Shown here piece by piece: positions 24,042 to 36,854 of a stretch of DNA of 64,000 bases. Where the stretch lies: the NCBI RefSeq assembly GCF_036324505.1, contig NC_086368.1:19705878-19769877 (forward strand), given 5' to 3'. Made by a program: the position numbers and the translations under genes. How positions within the stretch are numbered: the first letter of the stretch is position 1; every line of letters begins with the position of its first letter. The DNA is from Eleginops maclovinus. Its lineage: Eukaryota > Chordata > Actinopteri > Perciformes > Eleginopidae. The notes beneath the pieces are model-generated. The model was given only the letters and a program-made list of their open reading frames with translations, had not been told where the DNA came from and did not search any database.

Positions 24042-25970
24042 CTGCGTGGTTGGTTTAGTGGATACCTTTTTATCTGTCCGCTGATTTAAATTTGAACATG
24101 TGAAGCGCTTTTTGTTGCTTCCTCAGGCTGGCTAATGTAGTTTTTTTGTTGAGTTGTAAGTTATTTGTGAAGCTTGACTCTCTGGTAGGCCGTGGTGGCG
24201 TGGATATGTCTAAGGCTTTTATCGTGAAAGGGAAATCATGAAAGGAAAAAATTGCATTGTAAAGGGAAGCTTTAAGATAACCTTTCTAAATGCAGGTGGT
24301 GTTTTTTTTACAGGCATTAACTTATGCTATCAATATACCAGGTAATAATAAATTAAAGCAAGCATGATATATTTTTGCCCCTTTTTTTAAGTTTAATGAG
24401 GAAACCACTGCATAATTCAAACAAATATACTATTGTTTTTTCCAAATTGCTTATTTTTCACTTCCTGGATTAGGTTTGTACATTTAGTATTGCTCAATGC
24501 TCGGTTTAGTCATCATTGTCAAGTCCGTACAGCATTTTGAACAGTGAATGCTGTTTGTTTCCATCTCTTTATGTCACGATGTATTATGCAGACATAGTGG
24601 CCACTTCAGGGACAGTTTGTCAGACAGTACCAGCTGTGCTCTGACAGCAGACGGTGTCTCTCTGTGAGGATGTGATGAGAAAAGAATAGAAATGTGGTTT
24701 CGGGAGCAGCTTTCTAATTTAAAATTGGCTTTTAAAAACCTGTCCAAATGAATTGCCTTTTACTTGAGATTAACAGGTTCTGTGACGCTTATACTCCGTG
24801 CTGTTTGGTGACTGTCAAATTGATCTTGCTTGAAAAGGTGGCCCATGCAGTGTCTAGTTTTGAAATCAGGGTTCTAAAGTGAAGTGTACAGTAAATGCAG
24901 CAAGGATTGATTAAAAAAAAAAAAGTTGTATAATATTTAAACATTTTGGGAAATACGCTTATCATTTTTCTTTGGCTGAGAGTCAGATGAGAAGATCATA
25001 TTTTGAAAAAGCTACCGTGTAAGACCCAGCACCTCTTAAGCTTACTAAATAACACATCATATCTTGTTTGATTAAAGCCGAAGTGTTAACATGCTGTAGT
25101 GTTACCTGGGTTAAATTCTTTGTTGGTAATAATATCCTTTTAAAAAAGTACTTCTTAGGTTTTCTAACGAATAAACTGGTATATACCATCGTAATTTAGG
25201 AGCTGGTATGTTCATTTTCATTAGCTTTTAAACGAGTGCTAGGCTAGCTGTTTCTTAAAGGTAGGCTAAATTAATCCGCTGCTAGCTGTGTTGCTCGGTA
25301 TTCACACAAACACGAATGGAATCAAGCCTCTCGTTTAACTCTCGTCAAGAAACAGTTATTTTAAAACTCATGACTACTTTTTTCCAGTCCTTACTACTAT
25401 TGGATTATATCTTCAGTGGCTGGATGTTTTCAAGTGCAATGCCACCTTTTGATTTCTTTCACACAACGTTATTTTCTCTTCTCGAAAGATATAAAATAAA
25501 TCTACAATTAGGTTAAAGTACAATTACTTTTGCGTAGAAGCTGTTTAACAAAAGATCACCAGTCCGTACAGAAATATGTTAATCTAAGTCAGGAAACTGA
25601 AGGTGAAAAAATAATTGGCCATTCTGCTTTAGATGTCATAGACAGGTCCTCTAATGAGGGGCACACCACAAGCGTGTCTTTAGATCTCTGAAAGCTTTCC
25701 ACCCCAATCCATCCCTTTCCCCTCTTCTAGAAGTGTCCAGGTGGAAAGAAGCAGATGGGAGCTCGCTAACGAGTTGAAAAACACCGGTCCCGATCCTCAT
25801 TACCAACACATTGCTTCAGGGGGGGCTAAAAACAGAAACTCGGTAGTAAGTGAGTGGAACAGCAGAGGAGGACTGGCTGCATCGATTAAAGGCTCCACTA
25901 TTTCACCACTTTCTATATCTTCACTTTCCATTGTTCTGCTAAAGATGACGCACACACATACACACCCACA
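24042..25970. other. Intergenic, no gene seen
   Basis: AT-rich DNA between the convergent sys1 and neuritin genes. The frame at 25741-25983 has balanced composition for about 60 codons but no recognisable family, no splice context and no strong start. I could not support a gene. Confidence 0.45.
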
Positions 25971-28920
25971 CTGTATGTTTTAAACACGGTGCTTTATTAT
26001 TACAAACACATTACTTTGCCATATATTGCTTTATACAGTTGTGTGCTTTTCTATCAGTAAACTGAAAAACAAAACATGGACACTGAACTTGTTTTACATT
26101 CAGAAGTTCTCTCCATGTTGTTGGCATAATGCTAGTGATAACACAGTTGTTTTCATGCTTTCTGCACACAAAGGGATAAGAGTCCTCTTTTTAAAAAGTG
26201 ACCGTACATATTGCTCATGCTTTGAGGACCTTTTTTTGTAATTCTCAGCACCAGAAACACACAATGGTTGACATTATGCTATCACTCGTGAAACATGAAA
26301 TAAATAGAAACAACAAGAACAAACATGCTCAAAGAGGTGGAGGTGGGTGGATTAAGGATCTGCATACAAAGGATGCTGATGCACTGAGGAGCATGCACAG
26401 AGCAATACCACTGCACATGTAATCCAAGTTATAATCAACAGACTTTTCATTATTATGAAGTCTCTAAAAGTATCATGCATTTTGGATCAAAGGCATAAAA
26501 TATTCAGGAAATCATCCATAATTGTGAAAAAGGCCTATGAGGACCATCAAAATGGAAAGAAATATGCAAATGGTGACACAATTTTGGAAAACAAACAAAT
26601 AAAACTAATTGATACTTTAGCTCATTCATTTTCAATGTGCTCAGAATCTAGGCGAGCAATGCAATACACATATTTCTGTGAGGTGAATTTAACCTGAAAT
26701 GTATTTCGTATTGACCATTACAATTTGTGATACGTCACTCAGCCAATTGGCTAACAGTGTGAAAGGAGTGGGGATCTTGCCAGGTATTTTATTTTAAGCT
26801 GTAACAAAGACCGTCGTTCATTGCTGCTTCTGATGCTTAAAATCATACCAAAGTTTCTCAAATTAAGATTTAAAGCATGAAACAGATAACGTGAGCAGCG
26901 CAGTTTGTAATCTATTTTGTTTGATATTGTAAATATGCAATTTGTTAATTGGTCAATCTTTAATTGAAATACAATTGATACAAAAGTGACTGTATAGATA
27001 TATTATAAAAATAAGCTATTGTTTTGCATTTGCATATTATTTGTCTTAATTGGAGAGTAATTATAGGTGTTTGAACTGAAATAAATGCTGTTTATTTTCA
27101 TTATATCTCTGTTTGCATTATTATATTGATTCTTCCTTTATATTCTCTGCAATATATCCGCCCCTGTGTAGTCTGTACGACATTCTGTGTTAATGCACTT
27201 TCAAGTAATGTTTTGGTAATATAATGTTTAATCTATTATATCATGTCGCTTGTTAATTTCAAGTGAGTATTTTCACACATCAGGAATTTTTGAAACAACC
27301 CTCAACATCCCTACTTCAGATTTAGCTTTTACACAAACTCAACAGGTCACAAGTTTGATCGAGCATAAGGCTGAACCGACGCGTGGGGCGAGGCTCTGAG
27401 AGCGCAAAGAGAAGTGAACGTGTAATGTTGTGTCAGGATGTTTTTGGTGTCTTTATAGCAGCCATGCAACATCAGCCACAGAAGACCAGAGTGATGGAGG
27501 GGTAAAGTGACTTGATTGTCACATACACAAACATTCAGCACGCTTGAAAACAGATTAAAAGGCATTCATTTTTATCTGGATGGTGTTATCGCTAGCTTTA
27601 GTGTAATACAGTAAGAACCCAGTCAGATTAATGTCTGGTTCCTTCTTTTTCATGGTTTTTCCTCCTTTCACATGTTTAATTAATGACTGATTGTGAAATA
27701 TGTTTTGGATATTGCTGTAATTTTTGCTTAAGTGCTCCTTTAAATGTTTTTCTTGTAGTGTGACAGCTTACTATTGCATGAGGGATTGGCTTTATTTATA
27801 CAAAGTCATTGGGGATTGAAATCTGTATTCTGGTGTTTAACTACACTAGCTCTTGTTTAAAGGAATAGTTCCACTTTTTCAGAAATACGCTTAAATGTGC
27901 TTTGTTGCTGCTCTTACAGTCCATACTACTCACTTCTCTTTAGACTAAAGCTCACTATTTCAATTTGTATTTCTTAAAGCCATAGAAAATTGTAAAAAGT
28001 ACAAGTTTACAGGGATGTTTCAAACTATTCCTTGGCTATATGAGCAGTTAGAAGAGCTGCTTAGTGCTAAGCTAAGATAACTGGCTGATGGCACTAGCAC
28101 ACTTATTTATTTAGCATACAGACATGAGGTAAGTATAGATATCTTCAGCTAAGTCCTAAAATGTTGAACTATCCCATAAAACACATTGTAAAGGGAGTGG
28201 GTACAAAAACATGAACACCATAATGAAAAGCACAAATACTGCTTCCTTTACCTTTATGTCTCTCCACAGTCTACTCTTTGGTGCAATACATTTAAGTACA
28301 ATAGTTCATAGTATGTACTTGTATAATTTATATTGCATGTAGTGTGTATTTACTTTGATGTTTGGTTTTTTTATTTTACAAAATTGCTTCTGAGAGATAT
28401 GCACGAATCTCCGATGTACCTGTACTGTCCGCTGTCAAATAGTTTGTGATGTAATTTAAACTAATAAAAGTCTTCTATCTAATTGAATATAGTGTAACCT
28501 AATCAAAACTAAACTTTAATCTTTAAAAATCTACAAGAACCACACATGATAATATTAATAAATGTAATATTAGATATTCATAAGGTGTTCATGTTTTTGT
28601 ATCCATTTCTCGTATATTAGTAACCCAGAGCAAGTGCGTGACTGACCTGCTTAAATTGTATAAGAAATCCTTTGAATACTTAAGTCTGTCTCGACTGATA
28701 AGTTGGCTGAAATTTAATTTGCTCAACTACTTTATCAGTTTCTCAACATAAGGGGGATCAAGCTGAAGTATTATTCATCACAGAAAATATTGATGACTCT
28801 GTGTGATAATAATCCTTATCCTCTTAAATCCTTGGCTTTAGTTTTGAACTCAAAGGACTGACCCAGGGGAATGTGAGGACCTCCCATCTCCTAACCCTAA
28901 GTCCCCACCGTCTATACAGG
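25971..28920 (-). other. Possible long 3' UTR of the neuritin gene
   Basis: No coding sequence is visible from the neuritin stop (28921) down to 25993-25998, where TTTATT reads AATAAA on the minus strand. Neuritin transcripts often have long 3' UTRs, so this stretch may be one, but intermediate hexamers exist and the true end is not shown. A plus-strand AATAAA at 27080-27085 argues that part of it could belong to something else. Confidence 0.3.
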
Positions 28921-30655
28921 TTACCAGTTGGTTCCGGCCATGATCAGCGCAACCATCAGAGGCAGGGTGAGGGCAGCCAGAGGTGAGCTGATGCTGGGTG
29001 AGGAGCTGGGGCTGCACAGGTCGAACAGACTTCCCTGGAAGCGCATCTTGGTGGAGTCCTGCCTCAGAGTCTCCCAGATGGAGCTCACCTCCTCCTGACA
29101 GTCGGACAGCGCTGTGAGGGCACACGTGTGGAAAGCTTCCCAGTGGCTGTGGCAAACAAAAAGATCATCAGATCAACACTGGCGTCTGTCAAGTGTTTAT
29201 CCCCGCTCCAGCATGCAGACCTGCACTGTCTGTCGTGGATTAATTTGCTTGCCAGTAATCTATCAGTCAGACGGCCACGATTGCTTCACGTAAGTCAAAC
29301 TGAGCTTTAATTACCATGGCAACTGTATCTGAGAGTGAAACAATATCGCAGATGATATTGCAAGAGGGCAATTTCCAGTAGACGACTTATGTGTAAATCT
29401 TTGTCTTCCATATACAGTGCCGGGGTTGTAGTGCGTGCAGTAACAATGATAAAAAACGTCCCCAGAATTTCATTACTGCTGCAGCAAGGTCATAAATTAT
29501 TTAGTACAATGGCTCAGTGTCTCAGCACCATTTCTCTATTCTCCCTCTGAGATTGTGGCATCTGCTCTTATTCTCTCCAGCATTTTGTGGGACAGATTCT
29601 TCAAACTGTGTCTGTCTATATTAATTCACTAGATCATCCACTTCTTCTAACAAATTGAACTGATATAAAGTTGTGTGCTCAGGCTGAAGATTAGTGGTTT
29701 TCTCTAAAGGTTTTCTTCTAACACATCACTTTCAGCTTTCAGTTTTGCCTTCTTCGGTTTAAAGTTATCAGTGTAATTACAACATATACAGGGGATGTCC
29801 CATGTGCACAAATGCTGCATGCTGTTCACACACTGCCTCACTGATGAAGTTATCATCACCTGCACACAGCTGCCACTCCCGTCTCGCTCGTCACGTTCTC
29901 CTGATAGTTGTCCATGCTCTCTCCCAGCTCCAGGACACAATCAGAAAAGTCCTTATAAATGTTTTCACACTTAGCGTCAGCATCCAAGTCTCCTGACACC
30001 ATCAGGGACAGAAATACTGCAAAACACACAGAGAACAGCTTTATAAGTTATGGTAATTCATTTATTGTAATTTGATATTTTTTCTCAGTCTTGATCATCT
30101 TTCCTCTACCATTTCCCCCACATTATGACTGCTAACAATCATGCAAGTTCTTCCACAAAAAACACAATATTGAATTTGTGTTTTAGTTGTTTCATGAATA
30201 CATGCACATGTTTTTAATTCTTTCTTTCTTTCTTTCTTCAGATTTAAACAATATAAATCATGTCAATAGTACAACATTTTGCAAGAGGATAATGCAAAGC
30301 AAGCAACACTTGCAGAGAAAATATTAAGTATAAATATAAGAGTGGCATTTGTTGGACAATAAATCAAATTGTAGGTTTTTATTTCTGGATATTGGATGTC
30401 CATAAGATTGCACACCCCAGTATCTACCGTCGATGGGTGTACTACAACCTGCAGGTCTCATAACCACCATGCAACACTGATGGAAATAAAAGATAAAATA
30501 CATTTCTAAAGCGTGAAGAAAAAAGGAGCTGTTCTTTGTTTTCATACATCCAAAGTGGCTCGTAGTTTAAATAATACCCGCGGAGCAGGTTGAGATATCT
30601 TACCCATGGCTAACGCGAGTATCCCTCCGATCTTCGTCGACATGAAAAATCCCAT
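28921..30655 (-). CDS. nrn1: Neuritin, GPI-anchored neurotrophic protein
   Basis: Neuritin is a small GPI-anchored extracellular protein, activity-regulated in neurons, that promotes neurite growth and synapse maturation. Three exons on the minus strand, 30604-30655, 29860-30016 and 28921-29146, close in phase to 144 residues (human NRN1 142). Residues 1 to about 26 form a signal peptide. The mature part has CENIYKDFSDCVLELGESM, CSHWEAFHTCALTALSDCQ and FQGSLFDLC, keeping all six family cysteines. It ends in a serine-rich stretch (SPSSSPSISS), the likely anchor site, and a hydrophobic tail ending MAGTNW. Divergence from human NRN1 is notable, and the nrn1-like paralogue is a possible alternative. 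Proximity to ssr1 matches human 6p24-25, where NRN1 and SSR1 lie, and favours an nrn1 copy, possibly one of two whole-genome-duplication paralogues. Confidence 0.88.
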
Positions 30656-31000
30656 ATCATCCCATCTCAAGCCAAGCGGAGGGCGCGGGATGCTGCCGAG
30701 GCACTCGTGAAGGGGAATTTAAAAAAAAAAGCGGAGCTCAGTCTCACGTAAATGCTTATCCGCCCATCATTGACGTGTGTCGGTGTGTGTCAGAGATGAA
30801 GCGGAGATAAACACTTGGTGTGTGTGTGTGTGTGTGTGTGTGTGTAGTCTTTTTCTGCTCCGGTCGAATGCTGACGTTACCTGCCCCCCGGCGCGCGCTG
30901 AGCTCATCTTCTTCCCCCCTCAGCACCGGACAGCTCTCACCACCCCGAGGAGGAGGAACCTCCGTACAACCCTCCTGCAACACTCACGCAACACTGGCAG
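30656..31000 (-). promoter_or_regulatory. Neuritin upstream region with a (GT)n tract
   Basis: GC-rich DNA directly upstream of the neuritin start, with CCCCGGCGCGCGCTGAGC near 30886-30903 and a purine-rich AAAAAAAAAGCGGAGC on the plus strand near 30722. A dinucleotide repeat sits inside at 30818-30845. The transcription start is not defined by any clear motif. Confidence 0.4.
30818..30845 (+). repeat. (GT)n microsatellite upstream of neuritin
   Basis: Fourteen GT units about 160 bases upstream of the neuritin ATG, close to where the promoter should lie. The alternating purine-pyrimidine tract can adopt Z-DNA. Confidence 0.93.
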
Positions 31001-32460
31001 GACTCTCAGGATGCTCATGCTTGCTGTTATCATCCACTTTCTCTTACTTTGTAGATTTTGATCTTACGTTATCTCAATGTAGGAGCTTCACCATATTCCA
31101 GTACTTATGCTTAATGCTGTATTAGCATTTTCTCCTAATTATATCCTGGGAATAAGAATTTAATTTGGTACTTATTACCGTGGTAAATAGTCATGTGTTA
31201 TTAAAATGATCTAGATTGTCATATAGGTATTAATAGGAATCTAGGACATTTCGCATTGGGAAAAAATAGATGCCATAAAGTATTCAATGTGTTAAATGAC
31301 AAAATAAAATACAATGAGGAGCTTAACAAATATCAAGTAAAAAATAATATGAGAGTATCAACTGATTGGAAGTAAAGTAGAATAGACTGATTTTTTTTCA
31401 TTTTTGCACATTTAAACTAGATATTTAATTGTCATGTATGCATAATTGTATGCATTTTCACTATTTCCTGAGGTGTTGTAGCCCAAACATTCATTTGATT
31501 GATAAATATTTGTAGTTGGAGCCCTATGTTATTTCATTTTAAGTTTCCTTGAATTACACTATCCAATGAAACTGAAGACTGCATAAACATAAGTTGCAGA
31601 AACCACAAAATGTCAGAGAATACAGATAACTGAATAGTAGAATAATTTTGGCAAAATCTTTGTTTACCTTTTTATTGTTAAAAAAAAAAAGTAATGGTAT
31701 GCAATCTAACGGACTGCAGAACCAGAACTTATTTGTTTTTAAATAAGGTAAACCAACCTGGAGAAACCTCCTGAGAACACTGTTTTAACGTTGGTTGTAA
31801 TTGCAGCTGCCATTGCCCCACTAAAAATCAAGGTTTTTATTTTCAAAAACCCTAGGCTATATATAACTGGATGTTAAAAGCAGTAGTGAGGAAAACTTTA
31901 AATCAATTTCATCTTCTGTTTTTCTTAGCATTAATGCTAAGCAGAGCACTGAAGATAAGGCACAATGATGTGTACACAATGGAGAGGAGTGGGATTCCTC
32001 TCATTCAGCAGAGGAATAGGAATGTTTTGAAGCTTAAAAATGCAGATTATAAATATTCAAATTAACCATTTTGACTGGACAGCATTTGTACAGGCAGTGT
32101 CTGATATTTTTAGCGTTCTTTTGTAGTTTGTTCCACAATGCAACTTTGTTTTTCCATAAAAAGTTTAATGACTTATTGGTTCATCTTTGACCACTTTTCA
32201 CACACACACACCGATAAAAAAGTCCCTTTAAAAATGAACTGTAGTTCAGTCCTGTTAGTGTCTAAGTGGTCTTCCAGTCCGGGATGCTCTCCAGTCAAGG
32301 CTCCGGCAGAGCAGCAGGATGAGATCCACTCAAACAACTTTAGCACATGGCTCAGACTGGAAATGTTGCTCCATTGTAAATGGGAATCGGGTTACTGTGG
32401 TGAGGAAACTAGCTTTGAACGCCTGCTGGACTGTATGATGACGAATGGGAACGGAGGGTT
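31001..32460. other. Region between neuritin and ssr1, including the ssr1 3' UTR
   Basis: No coding signal. On the minus strand the ssr1 3' UTR must start at 32460. AATAAA candidates (TTTATT on the plus strand) lie near 31837 and 31670. The remainder is AT-rich intergenic DNA with homopolymer runs. Confidence 0.4.
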
Positions 32461-35400
32461 TTATTGATCTGTACCAGCTGCCCTGTTGGTCCGTTTTCGT
32501 GGAGATGCTTTAGGGGAAGCCTTGTCTGTAAGACAGGATGTAAAGATCAGATTTTATTTTCATGGCAAGTCACAGTAATATGACCAAATGAATCACTTCT
32601 CAGTTTAAACTGTCATTATTTGTGACGTTGGGGATAAGAAATGAACATACTCATGTAATTGAGAGTCTCCTGAGGAATCCAGCTGATGTCCACGTCGCTC
32701 ATCCCACCAGTGCCCTTCTCTATTTTCACTGGGATTCTCTTTTTCTGAAAAACACAAGTTAAAAGACAACAGGTTTAATTTTAAAACCATTGCTTCAACA
32801 TCCATGTATCCCTGTTTGAGAAGGTTTTAGAGGGAGTAGGATGCATGCCAACGCTTGCTAATGTGCACTCTAATCCATTTGCTGCTGTAGAATTGACAAT
32901 GCTTAATCACATTTGCATTGGTAAACCAGTATTCCAAATAATGCAGCTGATAGAAGACTAACACATACCGTCCTCGTCTCCAGGACCTGGTACACCCCAA
33001 AGATCATCAGCACCGCCAGTCCCCCCAGGAAGATGTACAGGAACATTCTGCAGAACAAAATTAATAAACGTGTTACACAAGTTAAATCAATAAAAATATT
33101 TCAACTGCAACATGGTGTTCTTCCATACCATGCTCTTTGAGTTGTGCACAGCTTGTGGAAGACTGAAGATATAATTTACTTTACATACACAGCCACTAGG
33201 TGGGTCAAATGTCCTAGTTATCTATGTTCAAATCCTTCTTTGTAATGCATTTTAGTTAAATATCTGTAGCAACCAAGCGAGCTGAATATGGTATGAAATG
33301 AATGTGTAATATTCTGCAGTTCACTTACTAAATCATGTCTGCATAAAAACAATATTAACAATAGTCTTGCAAACAGCTACCTTTATAATCAACTGCACAT
33401 TTGTATCATTAAGACCAGTCCAACAAAATGTGCACCCTTTAAAATCACCTTCTAGTGATCTAGTATCTGCAATGAGGTTGTGATTGGTTTCGAGATTTTA
33501 GGATGGAAAACATTTCATTTTTCTTGAATAATTCACTAGTGACAGTTTCTGCATCTTGCACCAGCAGCACAATTCTGACAACTAATCTTTTTGTGCCAAT
33601 TTCACACCTCCTTTTTACAGGTTCCTACATGTGCTGCAATAGTCTGTGAAGATTGGAATTGTGAAGCTTTAGAGAGCTGTATTTAGCTTGAAGGGATGAT
33701 TCAAATAAGAAATAATGGGGTAAAATAATTACATTTACACACGAGTTACATAAAACCGAGAAGCAGAAATCATTTAAATTCATCCATTACTGAGTCAATC
33801 ATTTTTGCTGCTACCCTATTGTTTGTCAAGTTCCTTATATTTCTGCAGTGAAATAATATGGAAAAGCTTTATTAATGTGCCTGTTGTCTGTGGATGGATC
33901 CCTTGTCTTTAACTGCAAACCAAATCTACCTACGGGTACAAATACAATGATCTGAACCTGATTTTTATTTTCCTAGTAAGTAAGTGTTTAGGGTTAGAGA
34001 ACAGTAAAAGAGTCTCACGTTTCTCCGTCCAGTCCCTCTTCCAGCTCAGTGATGGTGACAGTCTGGTTGTAGATGGCTGTCTGGAACGCGTTGCCCTGAA
34101 GAAAACATTAAATTTAACAAGTAAGCAAAGACTCTGGGTACCTTGGAATAACTTGATAAACTATTTTTAGGAGCGACTGAAAATCTGACTTAAATATCAC
34201 ACCTTTCTTTAATAGCTTGGAAACAACAATCACAGCTCAGCAGCAGGCAGAAAATCATGAGTGTAAGTAGTTACCAAACATCCCAATTATGTAAAATGGA
34301 AACAATTGTTAATTAAATATGAAGACAAACTGCTTTGCGGACATTGTTTTCTTCAGGTATGCGTTTTTTATGAGTCGTTAACATTTAAGTCGGGCTGTGA
34401 GAATACTTCCTCCATCACTCTACTTCTATTCTCAAAGCAACCCTAACAGACCTCAAGCACCACCACTTATAATAAATGCTATTTATAAATAAATAATGTA
34501 AATCCTTTTTACCTCAGTGTCAAGATAGTTTAGGAGGATAACAAGACCAAAAGGACGGCCCGACATGGGCTGCGCTGGGATGAAGGAGTACTCGAAGGAG
34601 GCCTGAGCCTGGGGAGGCACCACGGTGCTCAGAGGCAATGCTGTGAACTACAAAAAACATTTAACATTATCATCGAAAACAAATGTGGATTTTTCTTGTT
34701 TTCTACTGAAAAATCAGGGGCATGAAAACCATATTGATTGATATAGAATTATTTAATGTTATGAGTATTATGCACCTGCATTAAACTGCCAGAGTGAGCA
34801 TATTTGTTATAGTGGATTTTAAATGTTATATTGTAATGGTCTTAACTAAGCAGAATTATGCCTGATGGTATTTATTGTTTTTAACCACATACAGATATTT
34901 ATTTGAACCTCATTTATACACAACATACACTTTGAAACACATAGGAATTAAGTGATCTAAAACAAGTCAACAAATAATTGTATTATTACATTATTTTGTA
35001 TAAGATAAAGTTAAATGGTGGAGCATATGTGTGTCAATAATATTTATTCATTTACTTCAACTCAAACTTACATTCTGGATGTAGAACTGGAAGTCTTGTG
35101 GGTAACGGAAGGAGGCCTCCAGCGACTGAACGGTGAATTCCTGACTTCCTTTGTTGGTGAAACCAACCAGGAACCTCACAATTTCATTTGCAGGAAACTC
35201 TAAATTAATGAAAACAACAAATAAATATAATGTTAAAACATGAATAGAAATAAAGTATGAGTTATTAGATGCGTCGTCTCTTCAAACAATAGCTAGGTGG
35301 ATGATGGTTAAATTAAAGCCTACCTTCTCCTGTCACAAAGAGGATGGTGGTGTCGGCATCAGGGTGAGACCCAATCTGTTTATCTGCTCCGTCATCAGAG

Positions 35401-36854
35401 TCGTCTTCATCTCCTTCCTGAGAAGAAATGTCACATGACATTGTTACTTCATCATCTGCATGTATATCTAATGGTTATATGCTGCTGTAAGATTTAAACA
35501 TACCGATGGTTGTATCTGATCTTCCTCAACGAGCACCTCTTCCTCATCTTCCTCCTCATCTACTGCAGCTTCTGTGTCCTCAGCAAGGTCCTCAGCAAGG
35601 TCCTCAGCAAGGTCCTCAGCAGAGTCCGAGTCTGCAGAGACATGGCCTGCCAGGAGACGACACAATGATATAGATTATACTGTCTAATTTTGAGTATTGA
35701 CCATCTTATACTTATGCACTGTGTTTTCCTGGCCTGTGTATTTCCCAGCTACCACTTTTATAACAGTTTTTGGTGAGCAAACTGTTCTATAAACTACCCT
35801 ATTAGATCATCGAATGATGGTCTAAGGTTTTACTAATCACATACATTTTTGTATGTGTATAGCTTGTACAAATGCCTATACATATCCCAAGTATCCACCA
35901 AATAAATCACAATTTGTCGGTATCAAGGCATTTTATGTTGTCGATTTCACACCGTCCTTACTGGTTGGTTGTGTAGATGTACAAAAATGAAAGAATCAAT
36001 ATTATTTTCTCTTCAGTTATAACTTTTGTCCATGGTAGAGATTGAATATTTCACACTGGTAAGACCATTCACCAAAACATTCAATAAATAACATGTTTTC
36101 AGAAGTGGTATTTTGCTAGGTTTGAGCAGTTTCCACAATGTTTCAAAGTACAATGAATGGCTGATGTGTACATGTTGTACCATATTGTAACAAGTACATT
36201 TTTATTATTGCTATATTTCCCTGTCTGTAGACAAACTAGTAGCCTAACTTTGTTACCTGTTGAAAAAATGAAAAACACCAGGACAATAAAACCTCCCCTT
36301 TAATGCAAGTATTTGGGAGATGCAGTGTAAGAGAAACTTAGAAACACAAACGTATATACAGTAAGTCACCATCTTATCTATGGTGACGTGTCCCAGCAGG
36401 ACGGAGCGTTAACTGTTGCTGCATCAACAACGACTTTTAGACTTTGTCTAAAATCACCTCTGAAGACCACAAAGTGAAATGCAACTTCACTTTTAACGGC
36501 TGACGTTACTACGTTTAAAGCTTCGACGCCAGCAGCTGTTACGAGACGATAGTTTTTAGAGCAAAAGAGACGAGCTACAACTCTCTTTTAATCATGAATA
36601 CACTTATACGTAAACCTCCATACATTGAAGGTGGGAAAGCGGCGCTGAGGCACTTTTAGCTCCTGGTGGAAAGCTGTGTGACTATGCCACGTCAATATGT
36701 GAGGCTATCTAACAACTTTTGTAACTGTTGCCCAAGCGACGCGAACATACACACAGCCTGCTTAAAATAAGAAATAGGACTTACCGATGGACATAAGTCC
36801 ACATGGGAAGGCCAGGAGGAAGAGCAGCAGCATTTTTGATCCGAAATTAAACAT
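32461..36854 (-). CDS. ssr1: Translocon-associated protein alpha (SSR1)
   Basis: TRAP-alpha is a subunit of the ER translocon-associated complex that sits beside Sec61 and helps insertion of certain signal sequences. Nine exons on the minus strand: 36785-36854, 35504-35646, 35324-35417, 35072-35199, 34513-34647, 34019-34095, 32969-33047, 32651-32744 and 32461-32525; phases close to 294 residues (human 286). A signal peptide ([17 protein letters not shown]) is followed by a strongly acidic lumenal region with an AEDL repeat and [13 protein letters not shown]. Then comes the conserved domain: [58 protein letters not shown] and a glycosylation site in YNQTVTI. One transmembrane helix follows ([19 protein letters not shown]). 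The basic cytosolic tail has [20 protein letters not shown] and PRKR. The start ATG at 36852-36854 is the first before the signal sequence. Confidence 0.97.
35577..35622 (-). repeat. 12-bp coding tandem repeat in ssr1
   Basis: GCTGAGGACCTT repeats three times, with a fourth partial unit, and encodes Ala-Glu-Asp-Leu in the acidic lumenal domain. It is short and in frame, so copy number could vary without breaking the gene. Confidence 0.85.

Noticed and set aside
25741..25983. An 80-codon frame with balanced composition
   Set aside because: No recognised family, no splice context and no neighbouring exon; left as intergenic.
32459..32464. AATAAA overlapping the ssr1 stop codon
   Set aside because: Cleavage there would leave almost no 3' UTR; it is probably chance in CAA-TAA-AAC. 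The same overlap at the Rh gene stop (44978-44983) was set aside for the same reason.
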